This document shows positions 1 through 6,846 of a DNA stretch of 35,271 nucleotides, piece by piece. The notes under the pieces were generated by a model, which ran no database searches, was not told the origin of the DNA, and was given only the letters and a program-made list of their open reading frames with translations. The stretch is from Bacillota bacterium (lineage in GTDB: Bacteria; Bacillota; UBA4882; UBA10575): contig JAAYGU010000058.1 of assembly GCA_012727535.1 (NCBI GenBank), forward strand, positions 1 through 35,271, read 5' to 3'. The first letter of the stretch is position 1, and each line of letters starts with the position of its first letter. The position numbers and the translations under genes are program-made.

Positions 1-200
1 AACTCTCCTGCCCCGAAGCTATTCTGTTTTGGGAAGCGCCCTTGAAAAGTCAACAGGTGAGCCTCATTAAACGCTTCGGGCCCAACGTCAATCTCGGCAA
101 TATTGCGCCGGAAGATGCGTTGACCCTTGAAGCCTTGCGGTGTGGACTGTATAGCGATACTTTAGAATTTTGCCTGGAACATACGGCCGACTATAACTAA
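1..200 (+). CDS. comA: Phosphosulfolactate synthase (ComA/YitD family), 3' end only
   Basis: Only the last 65 codons are present; the frame enters at base 3 and stops with TAA at 198-200. The visible tail contains EAPLKSQQV and GPNVNLGNI followed by LEALRCGLYSDTL, a close match to the C-terminal strand and helix region I know from phosphosulfolactate synthases. The enzyme adds sulfite to phosphoenolpyruvate, the first step to sulfolactate (a spore component in Bacillus) or coenzyme M in methanogens. It is a TIM-barrel protein acting in the cytosol. The 5' part lies outside the window, so start, promoter and operon partners cannot be judged. No sulfolactate or coenzyme M gene follows within the window. 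The assignment rests on family recall of these C-terminal motifs. Confidence 0.75.
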   Translation, partial: LSCPEAILFWEAPLKSQQVSLIKRFGPNVNLGNIAPEDALTLEALRCGLYSDTLEFCLEHTADYN

Positions 201-250
201 TACCGAAGCGAAGGGGAGGTGGGAGGGGGAGAAAACACTGTTCTTATCTC

Positions 251-279
251 TTATAATAATCCGTGAAAACAGGTATAAT
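251..279 (+). promoter_or_regulatory. Candidate promoter for the yjbQ leader
   Basis: A perfect -10 hexamer TATAAT (274-279) lies 17 bases after a weak -35 match TTATAA (251-256). It would start a transcript near 286 that includes the structured leader before yjbQ. A separate TTGACA at 370-375 has no good -10 at the right distance and lies inside a predicted hairpin. Confidence 0.35.
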
Positions 280-285
280 GGTAAT

Positions 286-403
286 TAACTACCAAACGAC
301 AACTGGGGTGTAGTGTAAGGGGCTCGGTTGGGGCCGACCATTTGCGGTGAGGGAGGCCGGGCAATCAGCTTGACACTGATGCTCCTATAAATAGATTACA
401 TAG
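286..403 (+). other. G-rich, hairpin-forming leader upstream of yjbQ
   Basis: About 120 bases with no credible coding frame lie between the candidate promoter and the yjbQ ribosome site. GGTTGG (327-332) can pair with CCGACC (335-340) in a tight hairpin. GCAATCAG and CTGATGC (361-382) pair around the loop CTTGACA with one bulged A, flanked by GGAG and CTCC that extend the stem. I do not recognise a known riboswitch: the TPP, SAM, cobalamin, FMN and T-box core motifs are absent. Confidence 0.3.
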
Positions 404-418
404 AAAGGGATGAAGAAG

Positions 419-838
419 ATGAAATCATACCGTAAAGAGTTGGTCTTTAACACAAAGAACCGGATGGAGTTTATTAACATTACGGATCAGGTGGAGGAAG
501 CGTTAGCGGAAAGCGGGATTAAAGAGGGTCTTTGCCTAGTCAATGCGATGCACATTACGGCCAGTGTCTTTATTAATGACCACGAAAGCGGTTTGTGGCA
601 GGACTACTACCGCTGGTTGGAGCAACTAGCCCCCCATGAGCCGATCTCTCAATATGCGCACAACCGAACTGGGGAAGACAACGGCGATGCCCATCTCAAA
701 AGACAAGTGATGGGACGGGAAGTGGTGGTTGCCGTCACCGATGGCCGCTTGGATTTTGGTCCGTGGGAACAGATTTTTTATGGGGAGTTCGATGGTCGGC
801 GGCCGAAACGAGTCTTAGTTAAGATCATCGGTGAATAG
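419..838 (+). CDS. yjbQ: YjbQ family protein (UPF0047)
   Basis: The protein has 139 residues and covers the whole single-domain YjbQ/UPF0047 fold, the usual length for the family. The signature segments [10 protein letters not shown] (about residues 45-54) and [10 protein letters not shown] carry the conserved histidines and acids; [16 protein letters not shown] near the C-terminus is also typical. Some members show weak thiamine-phosphate synthase activity when overproduced, but the true role is unsettled. I chose ATG 419 because AGAAAGGG (402-409) lies about 10 bases before it, whereas the earlier ATG at 410 touches that ribosome site. The gene looks monocistronic, with its own leader upstream and a strong inverted repeat directly after the stop codon. 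Confidence 0.9.
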   Translation: MKSYRKELVFNTKNRMEFINITDQVEEALAESGIKEGLCLVNAMHITASVFINDHESGLWQDYYRWLEQLAPHEPISQYAHNRTGEDNGDAHLKRQVMGREVVVAVTDGRLDFGPWEQIFYGEFDGRRPKRVLVKIIGE

Positions 839-839
839 A

Positions 840-864
840 AGGCCGGGCCGGTCAGGCCCGGCCT
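840..864 (+). terminator. GC-rich inverted repeat after yjbQ (factor-independent terminator or stabiliser)
   Basis: A perfect 10-bp stem, AGGCCGGGCC (840-849) with GGCCCGGCCT (855-864), has the loop GGTCA. It begins just after the yjbQ stop codon. There is no T-run behind it, so termination efficiency is uncertain; it may instead protect the mRNA 3' end. Confidence 0.55.
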
Positions 865-953
865 AAACTGTGCCACGGGTTAAGTCAGTCTCCCCAAAAC
901 CGGGGGCGCGCCCATCAAGCTCCTGGTGATCGGGTGGCAAAGATATTCTGTGC

Positions 954-1319
954 TTAAAGATCTACTTTAAAATGATTTACCATGTTGCGCAGGCGTTCGG
1001 CTTCTTCATTGAGCAATTGACAAGAGGAAGATAGCTCCTGGACCATTGCCGCATTTTCCTGAGTAACCTGATTTAGTTGCCCGTCTCTCTGTCGCGCCAA
1101 CATTTGATTAAAACCGAGTGCCAGATGGCCGATCTCATCTTTCCTCGAGACCGGGAGCTCAGCTGTGAGGTCGCCCTGCGCAGCCTGGCGGAACGAGGCT
1201 AACAGATGGGGGATTGGTTTAAGGATAAAACCGGTGAACATTAGGGCAACTAAAAAAGATGGCAACGTTACTTTAAATATCGGCGTTAGGGGAATAAAGC
1301 TTGATAGATTACGCTGCTT
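954..1319 (-). pseudogene. Methyl-accepting chemotaxis receptor remnant (HAMP joined to the C-terminal tail)
   Basis: The open frame runs on the minus strand from a stop codon near 1320 to TAA at 954-956, with no good start; TTG at 1263-1265 is the first start-like codon. It encodes a hydrophobic segment (FLVALMFTGFIL), a HAMP domain (KPIPHLLASFRQAAQGDLTA to IGHLALGFNQML), and then directly the extreme C-terminal helix of a chemoreceptor (QVTQENAAMVQELSSSC...LRNMVNHFKV). The extracellular sensor, the first membrane helix and nearly the whole cytoplasmic signalling hairpin, including the CheA/CheW-binding tip, are absent. An in-frame internal deletion inside HAMP-proximal sequence explains this best. 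It cannot work as a receptor. No other chemotaxis gene is in the window. Confidence 0.75.
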
Positions 1320-1415
1320 TTAAGGTAATGGTAATAAACCGGCGGGGCCGCTTCTGCCAGAAAATAGTATTTTTATGTTAGCCGGTCAGTTGATGTTTTG
1401 TGGTTGATGAAAAAC

Positions 1416-1440
1416 AAAAAACCGTCTGACGACGGTTTTT
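1416..1440 (-). terminator. Intrinsic terminator of the M23 peptidase gene
   Basis: The stem ACCGTC/GACGGT (1421-1426 with 1431-1436, loop TGAC) is flanked by an A-run on the left and a T-run on the right. On the minus strand this reads as a hairpin followed by more than five U, about 45 bases past the peptidase stop. It is symmetrical and could also work on the plus strand. Confidence 0.75.
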
Positions 1441-1482
1441 ACGTTAACATTTACTATTTTGGCAAGGGTTTAGGGCGATGGT

Positions 1483-2634
1483 TTAAATATAATTCAGCGG
1501 GTTTTTGGTCTGACCGTTCTTGATCACTTCAAAGTGGAGATGCGGGCCGGTGCTATTGCCGGTCGAACCGACCGCGCCGATGCGCTCTCCGGTTTTGACC
1601 CGTTGTCCGACTTTGACGTAGATCTTAGAGAGATGGGCATATCTGGTCCGTAACCCGTTGCCATGGTCAACCAGAATCGAGAGGCCGTAACCCCCGTTCC
1701 AGCCGGCTTGGATTATTTTTCCGTCGGTGTAGACATAGACCGGGGTGCCGGTGTTGGCGGCGATGTCAAGCCCGTCATGGAACTTACGGCGACCGGTGAT
1801 CGGATGAATCCGCCAACCGTAATGGCTGGAGATCCGCTTACCCTGGACCACTCCGTAGTTCACCCGGCCACCGCGCGAGACCGTTGTCTTGGTCCCGACT
1901 CGAACCAGTGCATTAACTGGTTCTTTGATCACGTTTTCGTTCATGACGACTAAAGAATTTTGAAACCCATTGAGCAGGGTAATGTCATACAAGACTTCTT
2001 TTTCCCCTTCAACCCCCTCGCGGATGATATACTTCTGGCTTGTATAAAGGGTGTTGTCTTTCCGCGTCTCAACTTTAAAGGGGACCGGTTCGATAATCAT
2101 GTTTTCGAATTGAATCATCACATCTAAAACCGGGTTTAAGGGTCTGAGCAACAAGATGTCCCCGGGGTATATTTTATCCGGGTTAACATCGGGATTTAAG
2201 ATTTGTAAATCGGCGACACTCATCTTATGCGCACGGGCCAGGTTCCAAAAATTATCACCGCTTTTGATCTCGATTTCCAACGCTTCTTCTTCGATGGCGT
2301 AAATCCGCTCCCGTGCCGTGTCTAAGGAGTCGAGCTCTTCCGGTTTAACCTCTACATTCACTAACTCGACCGCTTGGACAAAAGAGATCTTTTTGATCCG
2401 GGCATTCTGGTCAACGTTTTTTAGGTAACTCTTCTGGTATTCGCTTAACATATTTTCCAGTGCATCGCGATCGGTGTCGGCAATCGTAAACCAGACTTCA
2501 CCATCGACGACAAACTGATAAGCTTTAACTTTTTTTAAGGCATCGGCTAAGCTGATTAAACCGGGGATAATGGCAAAAACAAGGAGGAGAGTGATGAGCA
2601 GCGCTATTACCCTTTTTTTAGTCACTAATGTCAC
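1483..2634 (-). CDS. Membrane-anchored LysM-G5-M23 cell-wall endopeptidase
   Basis: The 383-residue protein has an N-terminal membrane segment (about 8-30), a LysM module (about 121-166; IKSGDNFWNLARAHKMS, INP-type turn, PGDILLL), a G5-like beta domain (about 168-250) and a C-terminal M23/LytM peptidase (about 265-383). The zinc site is complete: H286 and D290 in FHDGLD and H367 in HLHFE, with H334 and H365 as active-site histidines. It should cut peptidoglycan stem-peptide bridges outside the membrane, in growth, division or spore-wall remodelling. The start given is GTG 2634 (minus), but AAGGTG on the minus strand is better spaced for the second GTG nine bases further in. It is transcribed alone, ending at the hairpin near 1421-1436. 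Substrate bond and timing are unknown. Confidence 0.9.
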   Translation of the reverse strand: MTLVTKKRVIALLITLLLVFAIIPGLISLADALKKVKAYQFVVDGEVWFTIADTDRDALENMLSEYQKSYLKNVDQNARIKKISFVQAVELVNVEVKPEELDSLDTARERIYAIEEEALEIEIKSGDNFWNLARAHKMSVADLQILNPDVNPDKIYPGDILLLRPLNPVLDVMIQFENMIIEPVPFKVETRKDNTLYTSQKYIIREGVEGEKEVLYDITLLNGFQNSLVVMNENVIKEPVNALVRVGTKTTVSRGGRVNYGVVQGKRISSHYGWRIHPITGRRKFHDGLDIAANTGTPVYVYTDGKIIQAGWNGGYGLSILVDHGNGLRTRYAHLSKIYVKVGQRVKTGERIGAVGSTGNSTGPHLHFEVIKNGQTKNPLNYI

Positions 2635-3079
2635 ACACCTTCTGTTGTGATGAGCAGCTTCACCTTATTTTTAAATAATAAGCAAAAGGAATCGCTGATT
2701 ACTGAAGAACGTGGTCAACTTAGGAGAGTTGATACTGCAGATCTTAAAAGATTAAGCAATTCTTTAGATCATATGAAAAGAGAATAGACATTAGTAATTT
2801 TAACACAAAAGTACACGTTTTTTTCTGGGAAAATATTGCTTCTTTCAGTTTGGCGGTGGCCGTATAAACAACCGGCATCGGCTCCGGGGCGGTAGCATGG
2901 CACTGGGTGAGCGGTGAATTATAAGGCCTGGGGTTTATTACCGCCTTAGAGATCGTAACTTTCTGTTATAATAAACGTTATGAAGAAGGAAAGGTTGCAG
3001 GTCAAAGCGTTTTTTAGCGGAAAAAAGTAAGTTTGTAGCTACAGCGAAACGGGCGTTGCTGGCTGAAAGGAGGAGCAGA
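2635..3079. other. Intergenic region between divergent genes, no supported gene
   Basis: This 445-bp spacer is clearly richer in A+T than its neighbours in the first 180 bases. It must hold the promoter of the minus-strand peptidase gene (TTGACC on the minus strand at 2718-2713 is a possible -35 without a good -10) and that of the plus-strand gene at 3080. A 45-codon frame at 2650-2787 has no ribosome site and is not called. No repeat or RNA family was recognised. Confidence 0.5.
2945..2972 (+). promoter_or_regulatory. Candidate promoter for the gene at 3080
   Basis: TATAAT at 2967-2972 is a perfect -10; the best -35 is the poor CTTAGA at 2945-2950 with a 16-base spacer. It predicts a start near 2979 and a leader of about 100 bases. 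Confidence 0.4.
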
Positions 3080-3970
3080 ATGCAACGAACTTTGAAGATA
3101 ACTGGAATCGTCATCGGCTTATTGGCGCTTTTCGTTCCGCTCAGTCTCTCACTCTCCAACTATCAGCAGAAAGTGAAGGAGCAGACCATCCGCGACGGGT
3201 TGACCGCCCTCCTGGCGCAAGAAGCGGTGACCGCTGCGGAGGTAAGTAAATATCTCGATGCGCATTTAGGTGAGGTTTCGGCGGAGACAGCCGCTGACAT
3301 GGTTCGCGCCTTTGAACAGGTGCAACAGAAAACTTTGCCGGACTGGCAGGAACTTTATGCTGAACCTGAGTTGCAGGAGCGGATCCGTTCTTTTTATCAC
3401 CCCAGTTGGACGCGGGAGGAGATGGCGCGCCTTGCGGATGAGAAAACACGTATGGTTTTATTATCAACCTTAGACCAGGGCTTTAAAGTGGAGACGGCTG
3501 AGGGTTCTTTCTTTCCGATCATCGACTATACCTTTTATGCGCGCTACCAATCTGCCGTCACACCGGACCTCTCATCCTATCTTGACCTGATGACGGTGGA
3601 GTCTGAAGCGCTCCCGGTTAAGGATGCGGCTTTGCTGATTGGCTGGGAGGAGCTTGTCGAGAGGGCTTTACGGCAGGAAGAGTTTTTGGCGGAGTATCCC
3701 TCTTCCCCACAGATTGAGCCAGTGCGCCGGTTATTAGAGCGTTACCGGTACTTTGCGCTTTTTGGATGCGACAATACGCCGTTATTCAGTTACCGGACCA
3801 GACAGATGAGGCCAGAAGCCCGAGAGGCTTATCTGAACCGGCAGTGGGATCCGCAAAAGGGGGATTTCTCGGCGCTGATGAAAGAGTACCTGACCGTGTT
3901 GGCGGCGAATGATTATCGTTTAACCGCTGAGGTAGAGGCCTTTAGGAGAAAGGCGGTCGGTTTTGAGTAA
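3080..3970 (+). CDS. Membrane-anchored protein of unknown function
   Basis: The 296-residue product begins with a basic residue and a hydrophobic stretch (about residues 6-26, ITGIVIGLLALFVPLSLSL) that looks like an uncleaved signal anchor. The rest is predicted to be mostly helical and extracytoplasmic, with no metal or nucleotide motif. Conserved-looking segments are FFPIIDYTFYARY, VKDAALLIGWEELVERAL and GCDNTPLFSY; I associate this pattern with uncharacterised Bacillota proteins but cannot name a function. The ATG at 3080 is chosen because AAAGGAGGA (3067-3075) sits about five bases before it; a TTG at 3056 in the same frame lacks such a site. A strong terminator (4027-4068) follows, so the gene is probably transcribed alone. 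Confidence 0.8.
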   Translation: MQRTLKITGIVIGLLALFVPLSLSLSNYQQKVKEQTIRDGLTALLAQEAVTAAEVSKYLDAHLGEVSAETAADMVRAFEQVQQKTLPDWQELYAEPELQERIRSFYHPSWTREEMARLADEKTRMVLLSTLDQGFKVETAEGSFFPIIDYTFYARYQSAVTPDLSSYLDLMTVESEALPVKDAALLIGWEELVERALRQEEFLAEYPSSPQIEPVRRLLERYRYFALFGCDNTPLFSYRTRQMRPEAREAYLNRQWDPQKGDFSALMKEYLTVLAANDYRLTAEVEAFRRKAVGFE

Positions 3971-4026
3971 CAGTTTTGAGGCCGCAAGGACTGTAGATTG
4001 CGGAAATTGATTGCGAAAAGAGTCTG

Positions 4027-4068
4027 ATCCCGTTTCTTGGCCAAAGCAGCCGAGAAACGGGATTTTTT
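4027..4068 (+). terminator. Intrinsic terminator after the gene at 3080
   Basis: ATCCCGTTTCTTGG (4027-4040) pairs with CCGAGAAACGGGAT (4050-4063) over 14 bp with one G-U pair, followed by six T. This is one of the clearest terminators in the window. Confidence 0.9.
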
Positions 4069-4470
4069 CTGCCCAATATTATAAGCTTGGGTCTGAGCGA
4101 CCGCAGGATTTTGGGGGGACGGGTGGCATAAAAGGAAGAGGTAGGGAAAAAATCTATGGCCAGCGGATAAAGCGGCTTCGGATTACTCATAATGAGGAGG
4201 AAGCTTAGCTGCCAACAATCTGGCAAGGATGCTCCCCGGCGTACTGGGGTAAAAGCGCCGGCTCATGAGATTGGGTAGGCGTTATAATCTCGCCTCGCTT
4301 AGAATACTTAGCCAAGAAAATCAAGTCAGCGGTGGACACCATTCTGCTCGGTTAAGTAAAGACTTGCCAAGGCTGTTATTCACTACTGTTGACGAGCGGT
4401 GAGTGACGAGAACGGGTGGCAAACTAGAGCAACGAGTAGTATTTTCCAAGCAGAAAAGGAGAAAAGAGTA
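4069..4470 (+). other. Long spacer upstream of the radical SAM gene, structured but unassigned
   Basis: About 400 bases lie between the terminator and the radical SAM start with no convincing gene. Several local pairings are visible: CCCAA/TTGGG near 4072-4091, GGTC/GACC near 4090-4102, and a nested set around 4235-4263 where CCCC can pair with GGGG and GGCG with CGCC. TATAAT occurs at 4283-4288 but without a -35. ACGGGTGGCA occurs twice (4119-4128 and 4412-4421). None of this matches a riboswitch class I can name, and the T-box core GGTGGNACCGCG is not complete. Confidence 0.4.
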
Positions 4471-6003
4471 ATGAAGATTTTGCTGGTTTATCCGCAGTTT
4501 CCGGAGACCTTTTGGAACTTTAAACATGCTTTAAAATTCATCGGGAAAAAAGCAGGGAATCCCCCGCTGGGTTTGCTGACCGTGGCGGGATTTCTCCCCC
4601 GCCACTGGGAGCTGAAGCTGGTTGATGAGAATGTCACGCCTTTAACAGAGACCGACATTAAATGGGCTGATTATGTAATGATCAGCGCCATGGCGGTCCA
4701 GAAAGACGCCGTGCGGACCATCATTGAACGCTGTAAAAGACACGAGAAAAAGCTGATTGCCGGAGGACCCCTCTTTACCGTGGACGCAGAGGAGTTTCCG
4801 GAGATCGATCATCTGGTGCTCGATGAGGCGGAGATTACCCTCCCCCGTTTCCTGGCCGACCTGGAACAAGGGACTCCCCAACATCTTTACACCGCCGGCC
4901 CCGCGGAATGGGCAGACCTAAGCCAGACACCCATTCCACGGTGGGATCTCCTGGAATTTAAAGACTATAACGCGCTGGCGATCCAGTACTCGCGGGGCTG
5001 CCCTTTTGACTGTGAATTTTGCGATATTACGATGCTTTACGGGCAACGTCCGCGCACGAAAAGCAAAGAACAAGTCGTGGCTGAATTGGAGGCCTTATAC
5101 CAACAGGGCTGGCGCGGCGGGGTCTTTGTGGTTGATGATAATTTTATCGGAAATAAAGCACAGTTAAAGGATGAGATCTTGCCGGCGATGGCCGATTGGC
5201 AGCGGCGGCATGATTATCCCTTCTCCTTTAATACTCAGGCTTCGATTAACCTAGCGGATGATGACGAATTACTGGACGCCATGGTCCGGGTTGGGTTTGA
5301 ATCAGTCTTCATTGGCATTGAAACCCCGCATGAGGAGAGCTTAACCGAATGTAGCAAGGTGCAGAATAAGAACCGGGATTTGGTGGCTGCGGTGAAGAAG
5401 ATCCAACGTCACGGGTTGCAAGTCCAAGGCGGTTTTATTGTGGGCTTTGCTCATGATCCGCCGACCATCTTTGACCGGCAGATTGAGTTCATCCAACAGA
5501 GCGGGATCGTAACCGCGATGGTTGGGTTGTTGAATGTGCTCAAAGGGACCAAACTGTACCACCGGTTGGAGAAAGAAGGGCGCGTTTTGGAGGAAAGCAG
5601 GGGAAAAAACACCGAACGACGGATTAATTATCTACCCAAGATGCCCTGGGAGGTTTTGCTGAATGGTTACGAAAAGGTGATGACGACGATCTATGCTCCG
5701 GAATATTTTTACCGCAGGGTAAGAGAGTTTTTACGCGAGTTTAACCCTCCGCCGAGCAAGAAACTTCATCCCCGGCTCTACCATGTCACTGCCTTTTTTA
5801 AGGCCCTCTTTCTAATTGGCCTCTGTGGAAAGGAAAGGTCGTATTTCTGGCGCCTGGTCGGGTGGTCGCTGCTGAAGAAGCCCCGGGTTTTCCCGTGGGC
5901 GATTGCCTGTAGTATTTATGGCTTTCACTTCCGTAAAGTCTTCCTGGAAGGCACGGAGAGCGCGCCAGTGCCCTTGACCGCTCCGGACACCTCACCGGTG
6001 TAA
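4471..6003 (+). CDS. B12-binding radical SAM protein with DUF4070-type C-terminus
   Basis: The 510-residue protein has an N-terminal cobalamin-binding Rossmann-like domain (about 1-150, MKILLVYPQFP, with GGPLF near 98-102), a radical SAM barrel carrying the iron-sulfur motif C177-x3-C181-x2-C184 (RGCPFDCEFCDI), and a C-terminal extension rich in aromatic and basic residues of the DUF4070 kind (about 370-500). Such enzymes use S-adenosylmethionine and often methylcobalamin to methylate or rearrange unreactive carbons; relatives include the hopanoid methylases HpnP and HpnR, but I cannot assign the substrate. ATG 4471 follows AAAAGGAGAAAAG (4455-4467). An upstream in-frame start at 4399 would add 24 residues unlike the family. 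It stands alone between a long spacer and a terminator. Confidence 0.85.
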   Translation: MKILLVYPQFPETFWNFKHALKFIGKKAGNPPLGLLTVAGFLPRHWELKLVDENVTPLTETDIKWADYVMISAMAVQKDAVRTIIERCKRHEKKLIAGGPLFTVDAEEFPEIDHLVLDEAEITLPRFLADLEQGTPQHLYTAGPAEWADLSQTPIPRWDLLEFKDYNALAIQYSRGCPFDCEFCDITMLYGQRPRTKSKEQVVAELEALYQQGWRGGVFVVDDNFIGNKAQLKDEILPAMADWQRRHDYPFSFNTQASINLADDDELLDAMVRVGFESVFIGIETPHEESLTECSKVQNKNRDLVAAVKKIQRHGLQVQGGFIVGFAHDPPTIFDRQIEFIQQSGIVTAMVGLLNVLKGTKLYHRLEKEGRVLEESRGKNTERRINYLPKMPWEVLLNGYEKVMTTIYAPEYFYRRVREFLREFNPPPSKKLHPRLYHVTAFFKALFLIGLCGKERSYFWRLVGWSLLKKPRVFPWAIACSIYGFHFRKVFLEGTESAPVPLTAPDTSPV

Positions 6004-6063
6004 AAACGGCGGCCGCTTCGATCATGGTCGGAAAGAGCGCCTGGTTGAAACAGAGTTTATGGG

Positions 6064-6094
6064 AAACCGCCTGATCCTCAGGCGGTTTAATTTT
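6064..6094 (+). terminator. Intrinsic terminator after the radical SAM gene
   Basis: AAACCGCCTGA (6064-6074) pairs perfectly with TCAGGCGGTTT (6078-6088) over 11 bp, followed by AATTTT. Confidence 0.85.
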
Positions 6095-6245
6095 GCCGTC
6101 TTTGAAGATAAAGTGGCTGCTTGGCACCGGGGATGAGGAAATGATCAGGGAGGGTTAAGAGAGAGGAAACTGGAGGAAAATAGCGAATAGGTACAATGAA
6201 TTGAGGCTCGTACCGGAAAGCGGAGCCGGTTGAGGGAGAAAGTAA

Positions 6246-6833
6246 ATGAGTAGATGTTCCTGGTGTCTCGGTGATGAGCTGTATATGAAATATCATGATC
6301 AGGAATGGGGGGTTCCGGTTTTTGACGACCGGAAACATTTCGAGTTTTTAGTCCTCGAGGCGGCGCAGGCCGGATTAAGTTGGTTAACTATCCTTAAAAA
6401 GAGGGAAAACTACCGGGAGGCCTATGCCGACTTTGCGCCGGAGGTCGTCGCGGGCTTCTCCGAGCGAGAGATTGATGTTTTATTGAAAAATCAGGGAATC
6501 ATTAGAAACGAGCGGAAGATCCGCGCCTCTATCCATAATGCGCGGTGCTTTCTGGAAGTGCAGGCGGAGTTTGGCAGTTTCAGTGATTATCTGTGGCGGT
6601 TTGTTGATCACCGTCCGGTTGTAAATAACTGGCAAAGCGAGAAAGAGATCCCGGCCCAGACCGCATTGTCGGTTGCAATTGCTCAGGATTTAAAAAAACG
6701 CGGTTTTCAGTTTGTGGGGCCGATTATTATATACGCTCATTTACAGGCGACTGGCTTGGTGAATGACCATATCAGCGCTTGTTTTCGCCATCGACAAATC
6801 CGGGATTTAAACTTATCGCAAATACAAAGATGA
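6246..6833 (+). CDS. tag: DNA-3-methyladenine glycosylase I
   Basis: The 195-residue protein matches Tag over its full length. The zinc-clamp ligands fall at C4, H17, H175 and C179, the same numbers as in Escherichia coli Tag, and the base-pocket residues E38 (VLEAAQAG) and W46 (LSWLTIL) are also at the expected places. It removes 3-methyladenine from alkylated DNA, starting base excision repair. The ATG follows GAGGGAGAAAG. Its stop codon is 13 bases before the predicted ATC start of prs, so the two, with cinA and the next gene, look like one transcript. A -10-like TACAAT at 6192-6197 lacks a clear -35. Confidence 0.95.
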   Translation: MSRCSWCLGDELYMKYHDQEWGVPVFDDRKHFEFLVLEAAQAGLSWLTILKKRENYREAYADFAPEVVAGFSEREIDVLLKNQGIIRNERKIRASIHNARCFLEVQAEFGSFSDYLWRFVDHRPVVNNWQSEKEIPAQTALSVAIAQDLKKRGFQFVGPIIIYAHLQATGLVNDHISACFRHRQIRDLNLSQIQR

Positions 6834-6846
6834 GGGGGAGAAGGAG

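Noticed and set aside
370-375. TTGACA as a -35 element for yjbQ
   Set aside because: No -10 at 16-18 bases (TATAAA is only 10 bases away), and the hexamer lies in the loop of a predicted hairpin.
2650-2787. 45-codon frame starting MSSFTLFLNNKQKES on the plus strand
   Set aside because: No ribosome site, A+T-rich composition unlike neighbouring genes, no recognised family, and it overlaps the likely promoter of the divergent peptidase gene.
4209-4268. Short frame LPTIWQGCSPAYWGKSAGS behind GAGGAGG, as a possible radical-SAM-modified peptide
   Set aside because: It would need a CTG start, the protein downstream is a B12-type radical SAM enzyme without a peptide-recognition or SPASM domain, and no exporter is nearby.
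4284-4295. ATAATCTCGCCT shared with the liv leader at 20954-20965
   Set aside because: A 12-base match is expected many times by chance in a window this size; the flanks do not match.
4412-4423. T-box-like core before the radical SAM gene
   Set aside because: ACGGGTGGCAAAC lacks the required ACCGCG part, there is no following terminator, and no stem I features are visible.
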